A stretch of DNA of 58,838 bases, from assembly GCF_000318095.2 (NCBI RefSeq), contig NZ_KB290714.1, positions 249,017 through 307,854 on the forward strand, in the 5' to 3' direction. Made by a program: the position numbers and the translations under genes. The first letter of the stretch is position 1. The number at the start of each line of letters is the position of its first letter. This document shows, one piece after another, positions 26,272 through 34,879 of the stretch. The notes beneath the pieces are model-generated. The model was not told the origin of the DNA, ran no database searches, and saw only the letters and a list, made by a program, of their open reading frames with translations. This DNA comes from Alloprevotella sp. oral taxon 473 str. F0040 (GTDB taxonomy: Bacteria > Bacteroidota > Bacteroidia > Bacteroidales > Bacteroidaceae).

Positions 26272-27387
26272 ATGATCACTGCAGAACAACTCAAAGCCCT
26301 CCAAGACCGTGTGGAGCAGCTCCACCGCTATCTCGACATCGAAGCTAAGACGATGCAGCTTGCCGAGGAGCAGATTCGCACCCAAGACCCTTCGTTTTGG
26401 GACGACCGCGCTCGCGCTGAGGAACAAATGAAGCTCGTGAAAGGGCTAGAAAAATGGATCAATGGCTATAAAGAAGCCAAGTCTATGACAGACGAATTGC
26501 AGTTGGCCTTCGAGTTCTACAAAGACGAGATGGTGACTGAGGAGGAAGTGGATGAGGCCTACACCCGTGCGCTGACGTCTATCGAAGATTTGGAGTTGAA
26601 GAATATGCTTCGCCAAGAGGAAGATGCGATGTCGTGCGTCGTAAAAATCAATTCCGGTGCAGGCGGCACGGAGGCGCAAGACTGGGCTTCTATGCTCATG
26701 CGCATGTATCTCCGTTATGCTGAGGCGAATGGCTACAAAACTACTATTGCCAACCTTCAAGATGGCGATGAAGCAGGCATCAAGACTGTGACTTTCGAGG
26801 TGGAAGGCGATATGGCTTATGGCTTCCTCAAGAGCGAAAACGGAGTGCATCGCTTGGTGCGTGTGAGTCCTTATAATGCTCAGGGCAAGCGCATGACTTC
26901 CTTTGCCTCTGTATTTGTGACTCCTTTGGTGGATGACACGATAGAAGTTTATGTGGATCCTTCCAAAATCAGCTGGGACCTCTTCCGCTCAGGTGGAGCT
27001 GGTGGACAGAATGTGAACAAGGTGGAGACTGGTGTGCGTTTGCGCTACCAATATGTAGATCCTGATACAGGCGAAGAGGAAGAAATCCTCATCGAAAACA
27101 CGGAAAGCCGTAAGCAGCTAGAAAACCGTGAGAATGCGATGCGTTTGCTTCGTTCTCAACTCTACGACCGCGAACTGCAAAAGCGCAAGGCAGCGCAAGC
27201 TAAGATTGAAGCTGGTAAGAAGAAAATCGAATGGGGTTCGCAAATTCGCTCCTATGTCTTCGATGATCGCCGTGTGAAAGACCACCGCACAAACTTCCAA
27301 ACTTCGGATGTGAATGGAGTGATGGATGGCAAAATCGACGGTTTCATCAAGGCCTACCTCATGGAATTTGCAGAGAATCCAGAATAA
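26272..27387 (+). CDS. prfB: Peptide chain release factor 2
   Basis: Recognises UGA and UAA and triggers peptide release. The product has 371 residues. The GGQ catalytic loop is in RSGGAGGQNVNKVETGVRL. The codon-recognition tripeptide reads SPY (VRVSPYNAQGKRMTSF) where E. coli has SPF. At the place where most prfB genes carry the autoregulatory CTT-TGA-C frameshift, this gene reads straight through (CGC TAT CTC GAC, RYLD), so the programmed frameshift is absent and RF2 is not self-limited that way. The coiled-coil N-terminal domain occupies about 1-110. Confidence 0.96.
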   Translation: MITAEQLKALQDRVEQLHRYLDIEAKTMQLAEEQIRTQDPSFWDDRARAEEQMKLVKGLEKWINGYKEAKSMTDELQLAFEFYKDEMVTEEEVDEAYTRALTSIEDLELKNMLRQEEDAMSCVVKINSGAGGTEAQDWASMLMRMYLRYAEANGYKTTIANLQDGDEAGIKTVTFEVEGDMAYGFLKSENGVHRLVRVSPYNAQGKRMTSFASVFVTPLVDDTIEVYVDPSKISWDLFRSGGAGGQNVNKVETGVRLRYQYVDPDTGEEEEILIENTESRKQLENRENAMRLLRSQLYDRELQKRKAAQAKIEAGKKKIEWGSQIRSYVFDDRRVKDHRTNFQTSDVNGVMDGKIDGFIKAYLMEFAENPE

Positions 27388-27396
27388 TAGGCTACT

Positions 27397-27442
27397 GCTC
27401 CTTCATCGTCACATCTATTGCGGATGATTGTCGAGAAGGAGC
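27397..27442 (+). terminator. Probable prfB terminator
   Basis: GCTCCTTC pairs with GAAGGAGC, with partial pairing inside the 30-base loop, followed by GGTTTGTTTC. It lies 10 bases past the prfB stop. Confidence 0.5.
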
Positions 27443-27556
27443 GGTTTGTTTCGTGGAATAAACGCCCTCTTGCGTACGCATGCGCGCGATGTAAAAGGTA
27501 AGCGGTTTCTCTCTCATTCTGTCCCTTTCTTTTTGACTACATGATTATTTCTGCTT

Positions 27557-28036
27557 ATGGCTCTCGAAATAGAACGTAAATTCTTAGTCGTTGGCGACTA
27601 TCAGTCCGCTGCTACTCACCAAGTGCGTATTACACAAGGTTATCTTTCGGTAGATACGGGCCGTACCGTGCGCATCCGTCGTTGGGGAGATAGTGGTTTT
27701 CTCACTATCAAAGGCGCTTCCACAGACAATGGTCTTTCGCGCTTGGAGTGGGAAAAAGAAATCACCCTTGAAGAAGTGGAACTACTCCTTCCTTTATGTC
27801 TGCCGGGTATCATCGACAAGACGCGTTGGCTTGTGCCGTGTGGCGATTTTACCTTTGAAGTAGATGAGTTCCATGGGGATAATGCTGGTTTGGTGGTGGC
27901 AGAAATCGAACTTCCCTCAGTGGATGTCACCTTTGAAAAGCCCGAATGGCTCGGGCCAGAAGTGACTGGCGACAGACGTTACTATAACAGCCAGCTCACT
28001 AAATCCCCTTATTGCACATGGCAAACAAAGGAGTAG
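27557..28036 (+). CDS. CYTH domain protein (triphosphate tunnel metalloenzyme)
   Basis: A 159-residue single-domain protein with the family signature EIERKF at residues 4-9, then the alternating acidic/basic strand residues of the tunnel (VRIRRWGD, FLTIKG, EWEKEI, KTRWLV, FEVDEFHG, AEIELPS). Members hydrolyse inorganic triphosphate or related phosphoryl substrates with Mg or Mn. Short bacterial members like this are usually triphosphatases, but adenylate cyclase and other roles exist in the family, so the substrate is open. It is a single gene between prfB and the convergent nrdG. Confidence 0.88.
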   Translation: MALEIERKFLVVGDYQSAATHQVRITQGYLSVDTGRTVRIRRWGDSGFLTIKGASTDNGLSRLEWEKEITLEEVELLLPLCLPGIIDKTRWLVPCGDFTFEVDEFHGDNAGLVVAEIELPSVDVTFEKPEWLGPEVTGDRRYYNSQLTKSPYCTWQTKE

Positions 28037-28135
28037 TCATAGGCGAATAGTTACGCGTAGGAGGCCTTCTCTGAGGAGGGTACATCTTGTGTGGATTATA
28101 TTGTCTCAACTGACTCTTTTAGTAATGAAGATTCA

Positions 28136-28205
28136 AACAAGCGATGCTTGAAGATCAGGTCTGGATGAGGATTCCAGATACCTACCTCTTCAAGCATCGC
28201 TTGTT
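28136..28205. terminator. Long perfect hairpin between CYTH gene and nrdG
   Basis: A 19-bp perfect stem, AACAAGCGATGCTTGAAGA (28136-28154) with its complement at 28187-28205. The 32-base loop can pair further (GGTCTGGA with TCCAGATACC). It lies between convergent genes and is followed by TGTTTTGT on the plus strand. It is probably a shared terminator, though it is longer than needed. Confidence 0.6.
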
Positions 28206-28287
28206 GTTTTGTCTATCTTTCTATTGGAGGGTGTGGAGTCGTGAATGAAAAGACCATCTTCCGCCATCCACATAGGGAAACTTATTC

Positions 28288-28758
28288 TCATTTCTTCCAA
28301 AAGCGGTGGGTGATGTCTTCGCTTTCACCATCTTCGTCATAGCGATACAATCGCTGATTGGTGGAAGGGCTGCTCAAAGGGCCTAATTCGGCGCGCCAAG
28401 CTCCTATCTTGACGTAGGTGGGAGGAGTATATTCCGAGAAGAAAAGAGGCAGTTGGTCGCGACCACTGTACCATCCTGTGTGGAGGTGGGGATATTCTTC
28501 ACGAATCGTGGCTAGGAGTTCCAAAACACTTCGTGGATCGTTGTCTCCTCCCATGAGCGAAAGACACGTGATGGTTGTACCATAGTGTTCGGCTAAGGCG
28601 CGCAGACGATCGAGGGTGAGTTCTTCTCCATTGTCTCCCCAAAGATAAGTGCTGTGGCAGCCAGGACAAGCGCATGGGCAGCGGGATAGGTTGATGGCAA
28701 GGGTGACTTCGTCGGGAAATTCTTGGAAAACGATGTCGTGATTGACGTATTTGAGCAT
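28288..28758 (-). CDS. nrdG: Anaerobic ribonucleotide reductase activating protein (radical SAM)
   Basis: Radical SAM activase that makes the glycyl radical on NrdD. The 156 residues include the CxxxCxxC cluster motif (RCPCACPGCHS, residues about 26-36) and a GGDNDP stretch matching the GGE-type SAM-binding region. It is downstream of nrdD on the same strand but separated by 190 bases with a hairpin terminator at 28859-28891, so expression may be partly uncoupled from nrdD. Confidence 0.93.
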   Translation of the reverse strand: MLKYVNHDIVFQEFPDEVTLAINLSRCPCACPGCHSTYLWGDNGEELTLDRLRALAEHYGTTITCLSLMGGDNDPRSVLELLATIREEYPHLHTGWYSGRDQLPLFFSEYTPPTYVKIGAWRAELGPLSSPSTNQRLYRYDEDGESEDITHRFWKK

Positions 28759-28858
28759 CTGATTATTGGGAAGTCAAAGGAAAAAGATATCTACAGGAAG
28801 GAAGATACCCTTAATCGGATGGAAGTATATCTGAGACTAAGGGAAAATCGTCCTACAA

Positions 28859-28891
28859 AATAAGCCACGCTCTACCATAGCGTGGCTTATT
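28859..28891 (-). terminator. nrdD terminator
   Basis: AATAAGCCACGCT pairs with AGCGTGGCTTATT (13 bp, perfect, 7-base loop), with TTATTTTG on the minus-strand side. Confidence 0.7.
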
Positions 28892-28950
28892 GATTGAGAT
28901 TTGGCTAGATCATTATGAGATGAAATAGAGAAGCATTGCACGCTGGCAAC

Positions 28951-31050
28951 TTACTTCTTGGGCATCACTGCATAATATCTGCGTTCTGCTTCGCGCTGGC
29001 GGTCGATGGAGAAGTTTGACACGCGCTTCAGATAGCCGATGATGCGTGTGAGATAGTCTACATCTTGGCTCTCGCAGTGAGGGCACTTCGAGAGATAACG
29101 CTTGTCGATGTGTCCGCAGCTGTTGCAGAGCGTGTTGGGGATGTTGAACGTGAAATAATTGCAGCCCTCTTGTGCGGCAACGCGGAGAAGATGACGATAT
29201 TGCGCCTGTGAAAGATGTTCCTCGAGGTTGCAGTGTAGCGCACTTCCACCCGTGAGGTGGTCGATGTAGCGACGGCCGTGGAGACGGAACTTCTCGATGG
29301 GGTCGATGTTCTTGTTTTCAACTACATAGAAGTAGCTGTTGTAGCAATCGCGAGGCACATAGTAGCCATCCTCGCGATCCCAACGGGCATGTTTCACGCC
29401 TACGTTTTCGGCAGGAATCATTTCGCAGTTGAAGAGCAAGTCTTTAGAGCGATATTTCTTGTTGTAATGTTCGATGAGCGAGAGGATGCGTTCCACAAAG
29501 TTGGCATATTCTTCGTTGTCGCTGATGGTGATGCCCAAACTTTCTGCAGCTTCTACAATGCCGTTCACGCCAATGGTGAGGTATTGACGTTTAATGTTGA
29601 TGTAGCCAGCATCGAAGAGAGGGAGCAAGCCACGTTCGCGCATCCAGTCGAGATTGGCGTTGTAGGCCATCTGCACCTTGTGCATGAGGTCGATGATGCT
29701 GTCGAGATATTCCACATAGTCGCGACCCTCACGTGTAGCTTGTTGTACGCAGCGGTTGATATTCACCGTGAGCACAGACTTAGAACCTGTGCTTACACCG
29801 CCTGCTCCGAGGGAGTAGGAGAAACCGTTGTCTTGGATTTCATTGCGCAGACGGCAGCAGCTCGCGAGAGAGTCGGCGTTGTCACTCATGTAGGTGAAGA
29901 AGGAATGTCCCTTCGCATACATTTCTGCGGTGAAATCGCCATATTCTTTGTCTATCACATCGCCATCTTTGCAGAGCAAGGCCATTGTTTCCACGGGGAA
30001 GGTCAAAACAGTCTTCGTGCGCTCGGCATTAAACCAGTTCATGAAACGTTTTTGCAACCATGAAAGAGGTTCCCACTGTGGGCGAGAGCCATCGGGGAAG
30101 ATAAATTCTCCGAAGAGCGATTCAAAATAAGGACGGTCGTAGTAGGAGATGTTCCAGAACACCGACTGGAAGTTGCGTGCGCCTGTGGGTTGGTTGATGG
30201 AGTAGACGATTTGTTCAAAACAGTCGGTGATGACCTTGTCGAGGGTGCGCTGGCGTTTAGAGAGGTCTACCACCTCATCTGCGCGGAGATGGTAGTTTTC
30301 ACCATATTCCTTCTCAAGGAAGTGGCTCATGTACATCAAAAACTCCACAGTAGCAATTGCACCACTGAGCATAGAGCTCACGATGAAGACCATGTTGATG
30401 AATCCACCGCAGAAAGATTTCAGATTGGTAGGCGCAGAGGAGTTGCCACCGATGGACTTCGTGCCGTTGAGCAACCAAGGGTACATCGTGATAGAGGCAC
30501 AATAGTTTGCCAAAGACGTTTCGTCGTTCTTGTAAATAAAGTGGTGGTTGAGCAAATCAAGGTAGCGATCGGCTGCTTCCTTGCCATACATGTCTTTGAG
30601 GCGGTCGCAGAGTAAACGACGGTTCAGACGAATAAAGTCGCCCTTGGGGATTTCGCCGATGAGTGTCGCCAAGTTTTTGTTCTCTACATTGGCGTTAGAG
30701 TCGAACTTTGAGCCAGTGGCAGCATTCGCCGCGTTGCAGTAGTCCACCAAGAAGCGGAGCTTTTGCAGTGTTTGGCGATCTTCGGTGTGTTGGTTGCGAT
30801 AGACGATAAAGGCTTTTGCTGTAGCAAAGAATCCTTCCGCCATGAGTGCCATTTCCACCTGGTTCTGAATTTCCTCCACACTCATATTTTCGGTAAAGAG
30901 CAATCGACGGATGAGCCCCTCCATTTGTGTGGCACTGAGTGAAGTGCCTGTGGCAGCGGCTGCTTTGAGAATTGCGTTCTTGATTTTGTCGAGTGAGAAA
31001 GCCTCAGGCTTTCCATTACGCTTCGTGATGGTGTGAGGGAGTGAGTACAT
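28951..31050 (-). CDS. nrdD: Anaerobic (class III) ribonucleoside-triphosphate reductase
   Basis: Oxygen-sensitive glycyl radical enzyme that makes deoxyribonucleotides under anaerobiosis. The 699 residues comprise an N-terminal ATP-cone (about 5-95; ITKRNGKPEAFSLDKIKNAIL), the barrel core (NGTKSIGGNSSAPTNLKSFCGG), a C-terminal Zn site (CNSCGHIDKRYLSKCPHC) and the glycyl radical region TRIIGYLKRVSNFS about 30 residues from the end. The activase nrdG follows. Two direct repeats (31286-31315 and 31347-31380) lie upstream of the promoter and could bind a regulator. Confidence 0.96.
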   Translation of the reverse strand: MYSLPHTITKRNGKPEAFSLDKIKNAILKAAAATGTSLSATQMEGLIRRLLFTENMSVEEIQNQVEMALMAEGFFATAKAFIVYRNQHTEDRQTLQKLRFLVDYCNAANAATGSKFDSNANVENKNLATLIGEIPKGDFIRLNRRLLCDRLKDMYGKEAADRYLDLLNHHFIYKNDETSLANYCASITMYPWLLNGTKSIGGNSSAPTNLKSFCGGFINMVFIVSSMLSGAIATVEFLMYMSHFLEKEYGENYHLRADEVVDLSKRQRTLDKVITDCFEQIVYSINQPTGARNFQSVFWNISYYDRPYFESLFGEFIFPDGSRPQWEPLSWLQKRFMNWFNAERTKTVLTFPVETMALLCKDGDVIDKEYGDFTAEMYAKGHSFFTYMSDNADSLASCCRLRNEIQDNGFSYSLGAGGVSTGSKSVLTVNINRCVQQATREGRDYVEYLDSIIDLMHKVQMAYNANLDWMRERGLLPLFDAGYINIKRQYLTIGVNGIVEAAESLGITISDNEEYANFVERILSLIEHYNKKYRSKDLLFNCEMIPAENVGVKHARWDREDGYYVPRDCYNSYFYVVENKNIDPIEKFRLHGRRYIDHLTGGSALHCNLEEHLSQAQYRHLLRVAAQEGCNYFTFNIPNTLCNSCGHIDKRYLSKCPHCESQDVDYLTRIIGYLKRVSNFSIDRQREAERRYYAVMPKK

Positions 31051-31199
31051 GGCAGGAGAGGGGGATTGGGGTTAGGTGAGATTGGTTTTATACGGAACGA
31101 AGGCAGCAATACGACCATTTAGCCGTAGTTATTGCGTTCTAAGAAATCTGTGATGAAAAATCTGTGGATAGAATTTCCTCGTTGCGTGGATTTTCATGG

Positions 31200-31207
31200 C
31201 AAAAGTA
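31200..31207 (-). promoter_or_regulatory. -7 box for nrdD
   Basis: TACTTTTG on the minus strand, giving a leader of about 145 bases before the ATG at 31050. Confidence 0.45.
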
Positions 31208-31285
31208 AGAGGATTTTTTTACATGTCCAATTATTTTGAAGACAATTTTCGGATTATTTTTCGGCATATTTTGGAAGTGCTTAAT

Positions 31286-31380
31286 AATCAGTGTGTTTTC
31301 AAAATGGAAAACTTTTCTCACTACTTTATTTTCTTTTGCTGTTGAAAATCAGTGTGTTATGATTTTATTTGGAAAACTTT
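31286..31380. repeat. Two direct repeats upstream of nrdD
   Basis: AATCAGTGTGTT followed a few bases later by TGGAAAACTTT occurs at 31286-31315 and again at 31347-31380. Starts are 61 bases apart. They lie 80-180 bases upstream of the expected nrdD transcript start, in an AT-rich gap (31051-31441) without genes. A tandem operator is possible. Confidence 0.5.
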
Positions 31381-31441
31381 AGATTTAAGGTTTGGATATT
31401 TGTGTGTAGTAATGGGTAACTTTGTCGTGCTCGATTGAAAA

Positions 31442-33010
31442 TTAATATTTCTTGCGAAAGCGTGCAAGGAATCTAGAGAAAAGGCTTGTAGATTCGAGAA
31501 GGAAGCGCAGGGAATAGCACAACGAAATCGCAAAAAATAGTGTTCCAAAGCCATATCGAACTACGTAGTTTTCGTGTCCTAGTGAAAACCATCCTCCCAA
31601 AAGTAGAAAACTCTGGGTGAGCGTACGACGAAGGGTTGCTTTATCCATCGAAAAGCCAAATTGGTGAGCGTAGACCACCCAAGCAACGATGAGGTAAAGC
31701 AAATCGGCCAAAGAGAGTGCTGCTCCTGCTCCGGTGAAGCTCCATAGTGAGTAGCATACCGCCATGAGCGTGACAAAAAATAAGGTGTAGCTGCTCTCAA
31801 CTAGCAGATATAGCCGGCTGCGTGCATGAGCCAGCGCAAGATAGCCTATGGGTACAGCAATGGCTTTGAAAAAGAGATAAGGTAGTGCCCAGTGCGCCAT
31901 AGTCACCGCTGTGGCAAAATCCGAAGTATAGAGTAGGCGCACCAGCCAAGGCAATGTAGCGGCAAAGAGGAGAATGCTAGGAGTGGCCAACTGCACCAGC
32001 ACATCAATCTGTCGATTGACTGCGACATTTTGATGCGAACGTTCTAGGGTTGCCGCGGACAGACGAGGGAAGTAATCTGCATCCATAGCTCTGAAGAGCA
32101 AGCGCGAATAAGAAACGGTGACTGCAAAGCCAGCAGCATAGATCCCCACAGCTTCGAGACGTTGTAGAGGTTCGCTATTCGGCGAAAACTGCATGATAAT
32201 CATGCGTACCAACCATTCTCCCCCCATCATGATAAAGCCTGCAATGGCGTAAGCAAGTCCGAGATGTATGAAGCGCCAGCCCCTTTTTAAGAAAGACCAT
32301 GAGCGCAATCGTATACGGTAGCTTACGGCGCGATGGCTCATGCGAAGTGTGAGCAGCAGTTGTGCTAGGGAGGAAAGGCATAAAGCAGGGAGAACACCCG
32401 ATAGCCCCCACAGTACATAAGCAGTGGTGGTGATGAGCAGCGTGGTCACAGCTGTGAGGAGTGAAAGCAATGCGATGCTCTTCACACGTCCCACCCCTTT
32501 GAGTATGGCCATTTCACCGCCACTCAGCGTGCTGCAAGCCACGATGGGAGCCACAGCTGCGATGGTGAGCACGTTGCGCCAATCATCCCACAAGAAAGCT
32601 GAGAGTAGTGGAGCAAAGAAGAGTGTGATGAAAAAGCCTAAACATGCTGCCAGCAGAGTCCAGCTGCGCACCAATGTAGAGAAATGCTCGATGGCGCGCG
32701 TGTGGCCTAAACGATGCAGTCGTGCTAAATGTTGCACTGCACTAAACGATAGGCCAAGATTGGTGCTTGCTCCTAGAAACTCAGCAGTGCGATTATAGTT
32801 ATCGATGAGTCCCATACCAGCAAGTCCCAAGAGCACGGCGGTAATTTTATTGCGTACAATTGCAATGAGCGCGTAAATCACTTGCACACCACCAAAAAGT
32901 CCCGTATACTTGAGTACACGAGCGATAGAGGCTTCCTCATGACGATTCTTGTTATCTTCATGATCTTGAGCAACCTCGTTGCGATCTTGGGAAGTGGAGT
33001 TGGGCATCAT
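31442..33010 (-). CDS. Polysaccharide/oligosaccharide flippase (Wzx/MATE-like)
   Basis: Inner-membrane protein of about 522 residues with some 12-14 hydrophobic helices, beginning after a hydrophilic 30-residue N-terminus with GLFGGVQVIYALIAIVRNKITAVLLGLAGMGL. This is the pattern of O-antigen translocases of the MOP superfamily. It would flip an undecaprenyl-linked oligosaccharide. The open frame starts at 33070, but its first codons lie in a hairpin (33069-33104), so MMPNSTSQ at 33010 is preferred. No other glycan genes are nearby, which is unusual for a flippase. Confidence 0.82.
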   Translation of the reverse strand: MMPNSTSQDRNEVAQDHEDNKNRHEEASIARVLKYTGLFGGVQVIYALIAIVRNKITAVLLGLAGMGLIDNYNRTAEFLGASTNLGLSFSAVQHLARLHRLGHTRAIEHFSTLVRSWTLLAACLGFFITLFFAPLLSAFLWDDWRNVLTIAAVAPIVACSTLSGGEMAILKGVGRVKSIALLSLLTAVTTLLITTTAYVLWGLSGVLPALCLSSLAQLLLTLRMSHRAVSYRIRLRSWSFLKRGWRFIHLGLAYAIAGFIMMGGEWLVRMIIMQFSPNSEPLQRLEAVGIYAAGFAVTVSYSRLLFRAMDADYFPRLSAATLERSHQNVAVNRQIDVLVQLATPSILLFAATLPWLVRLLYTSDFATAVTMAHWALPYLFFKAIAVPIGYLALAHARSRLYLLVESSYTLFFVTLMAVCYSLWSFTGAGAALSLADLLYLIVAWVVYAHQFGFSMDKATLRRTLTQSFLLLGGWFSLGHENYVVRYGFGTLFFAISLCYSLRFLLESTSLFSRFLARFRKKY

Positions 33011-33068
33011 CTGATTTTGGGAAGTTATCGAGCTGAACGGAGCAAGGAAGTCTCGACTGAGAAATAGC

Positions 33069-33104
33069 ATTCAGCCCAGCAACTAAACGGTTACTGGGCT
33101 GAAT
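33069..33104 (-). terminator. Hairpin between the repeat element and the flippase gene
   Basis: ATTCAGCCCAG pairs with CTGGGCTGAAT (11 bp, perfect) with a 14-base loop. It is probably the end of the kbl transcript after the 193-bp element. The U-tract is weak. Confidence 0.5.
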
Positions 33105-33160
33105 AATTATAGTAAATGAGAAGAAAAATCGTTCTTCTCAGTGTAGAAAGTGATTGTTTA

Positions 33161-33353
33161 CCCCAAATTGGTCATTAGATCCTGAACAGATTTTATTTGA
33201 TTGTTGAGCAGATGCTTTGTCGTTGGCTCGAAGGCGTAGCGGGCTACGTCGAGGACGAATGATAAACAAGATGCCAACAAGAAAATAAAAGATGACAGGA
33301 AGTTATCTTCTCAATATCGAGCTGCACTATAACGGTCTAATGACCGATTGGGG
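33161..33353. repeat. 193-bp element with terminal inverted repeats, copy A
   Basis: It begins CCCCAAATTGGTCATTAG and ends CTAATGACCGATTGGGG, which are near-perfect inverted repeats. TTTA lies immediately outside both ends (33157-33160 and 33354-33357) and may be a target duplication. It is gene-free and has a small central palindrome CGTAGCGGGCTACG. A second, inverted copy lies at 58653-58838 with about 16 mismatches in 186 bases and no indels by eye. It sits directly against the kbl stop codon. The form is that of a miniature inverted-repeat element. Confidence 0.8.
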
Positions 33354-33354
33354 T

Positions 33355-34542
33355 TTACTTCAACACACCGAGTTCTTTGCCCACCTTTACGAAAGCCTCG
33401 ATGCAGCGATCAAGATGTTCGCGAGTGTGACCAGCAGAGATTTGTACTCTGATGCGCGCTTCGCCCTTGGGCACTACTGGATAGTAGAAACCAGTCACGT
33501 AGATGCCTTCATCTTGCAAACGTGCAGCGTAGTCTTGTGAAAGTTTCGCATCATAGAGCATCACAGCGCAGATAGCACTTTGTGTAGGTTTGATGTCGAA
33601 GCCAGCGGCCAACATCTTTGTACGGAAATACTCCACATTTTCTACGAGGCGGTCGTGAATCTCATTGCTTTCATCGAGTATCTTAAACATTTCGATGCCC
33701 GCACCCACCACTGAAGGGGGAATAGAGTTAGAGAAGAGGTAAGGACGGCTGCGTTGGCGGAGCATGTCGATAATCTCTTGGCGTGCTGTAGTGAAACCAC
33801 CCACAGCACCACCGAAAGCTTTACCGAGTGTACCTGTGTAGATGTCTACACGTCCGTAAGTGTTGAAGAATTCAGAAACACCACGACCAGTAGCACCAAC
33901 GACACCGGCAGAGTGACTTTCGTCTACCATCACCAGCGCGTCATACTTTTCTGCGAGATCGCAAATTTTGTCGATGGGAGCCACGTTGCCGTCCATAGAG
34001 AACACACCATCAGTCACGATGATACGGAAGCGTTGCTCTTGTGCAGCTTGCAATTGGCGTTCGAGATCTTCCATATCTGCGTTGGCATAACGATAACGCT
34101 TAGCCTTGCAAAGGCGCACACCATCAATGATAGAAGCATGGTTGAGGGCGTCGGAGATGATGGCATCTTCTGCTGTGAGCAGAGGTTCAAACACACCACC
34201 GTTTGCATCGAAGCAAGCAGCATAGAGGATAGCATCGTCTGTCTTGAAGAAACGTGAGATAGCCGCTTCAAGCTCCTTGTGCATATCTTGCGTACCGCAG
34301 ATAAAACGCACAGAAGACATGCCATAACCACGGGCATCCATAGCATCCTTTGCCGCTTGGATGAGGCGAGGATGATTGGAAAGGCCAAGATAGTTGTTGG
34401 CACAGAAGTTGAGCACTGTCTTTCCGCCCACGTTGATCTCGGCTTGTTGAGGACCTTCGATGAGACGTTCGTTCTTGTAGAGGCCAGCTTCGCGGATGGC
34501 AGCTAGCTCAGATTGGAGGTGTTGCTGAAATTTACCGTACAT
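33355..34542 (-). CDS. kbl: 2-amino-3-ketobutyrate CoA ligase (glycine C-acetyltransferase)
   Basis: PLP enzyme that cleaves 2-amino-3-ketobutyrate with CoA into glycine and acetyl-CoA, the second step of threonine breakdown. The preferred start ([20 protein letters not shown]) at 34542 gives 395 residues, the family length; the open frame runs 105 codons further through the intergenic promoters and is not coding. Motifs: [36 protein letters not shown] and the PLP lysine in [12 protein letters not shown]. It is divergent from tdh. Its stop codon abuts the 193-bp element. Confidence 0.96.
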   Translation of the reverse strand: MYGKFQQHLQSELAAIREAGLYKNERLIEGPQQAEINVGGKTVLNFCANNYLGLSNHPRLIQAAKDAMDARGYGMSSVRFICGTQDMHKELEAAISRFFKTDDAILYAACFDANGGVFEPLLTAEDAIISDALNHASIIDGVRLCKAKRYRYANADMEDLERQLQAAQEQRFRIIVTDGVFSMDGNVAPIDKICDLAEKYDALVMVDESHSAGVVGATGRGVSEFFNTYGRVDIYTGTLGKAFGGAVGGFTTARQEIIDMLRQRSRPYLFSNSIPPSVVGAGIEMFKILDESNEIHDRLVENVEYFRTKMLAAGFDIKPTQSAICAVMLYDAKLSQDYAARLQDEGIYVTGFYYPVVPKGEARIRVQISAGHTREHLDRCIEAFVKVGKELGVLK

Positions 34543-34594
34543 AGTTTGAGATTGGGCGGAACACTCCGTCACATTGGTTGATTGAATGATGTGA

Positions 34595-34602
34595 CAAAGG
34601 TA
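34595..34602 (-). promoter_or_regulatory. -7 box for kbl
   Basis: TACCTTTG on the minus strand, about 50 bases before the kbl ATG. The -33 region does not match well. Confidence 0.5.
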
Positions 34603-34748
34603 ATGAAAATCTCTAGATATCGCCCCCTCTTCCTGGGAAAATCTTGCATGTATCCTATTTTTGCCAAAGAAAAGAAGGAATATATTGCATAAAAGTTGCA
34701 TATTTCCTAAGAATGAGCGGATTTCTGAAAAAAAATGCCGTATTTTCT

Positions 34749-34779
34749 TTTGAATATTTATGGGCAATCTGTAACTTTG
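34749..34779 (+). promoter_or_regulatory. Consensus promoter for the threonine dehydrogenase gene
   Basis: TTTG (34749-34752), a 19-base gap, then TAACTTTG (34772-34779): an exact Bacteroidetes -33/-7 promoter. The leader is about 95 bases. Confidence 0.75.
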
Positions 34780-34879
34780 CCTTTGCAAAAATGAAATATG
34801 CTCATCCTTTCTGCGCTCTTTAAGGCAGAAAGCACGACAATATCTCACACTTCTCATATTTTATCACAAATAAGTCTCA

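Noticed and set aside
34543-34857. N-terminal extension of kbl by 105 codons
   Set aside because: It runs through both divergent promoters and has no similarity to the family; the start at 34542 gives the standard 395 residues.
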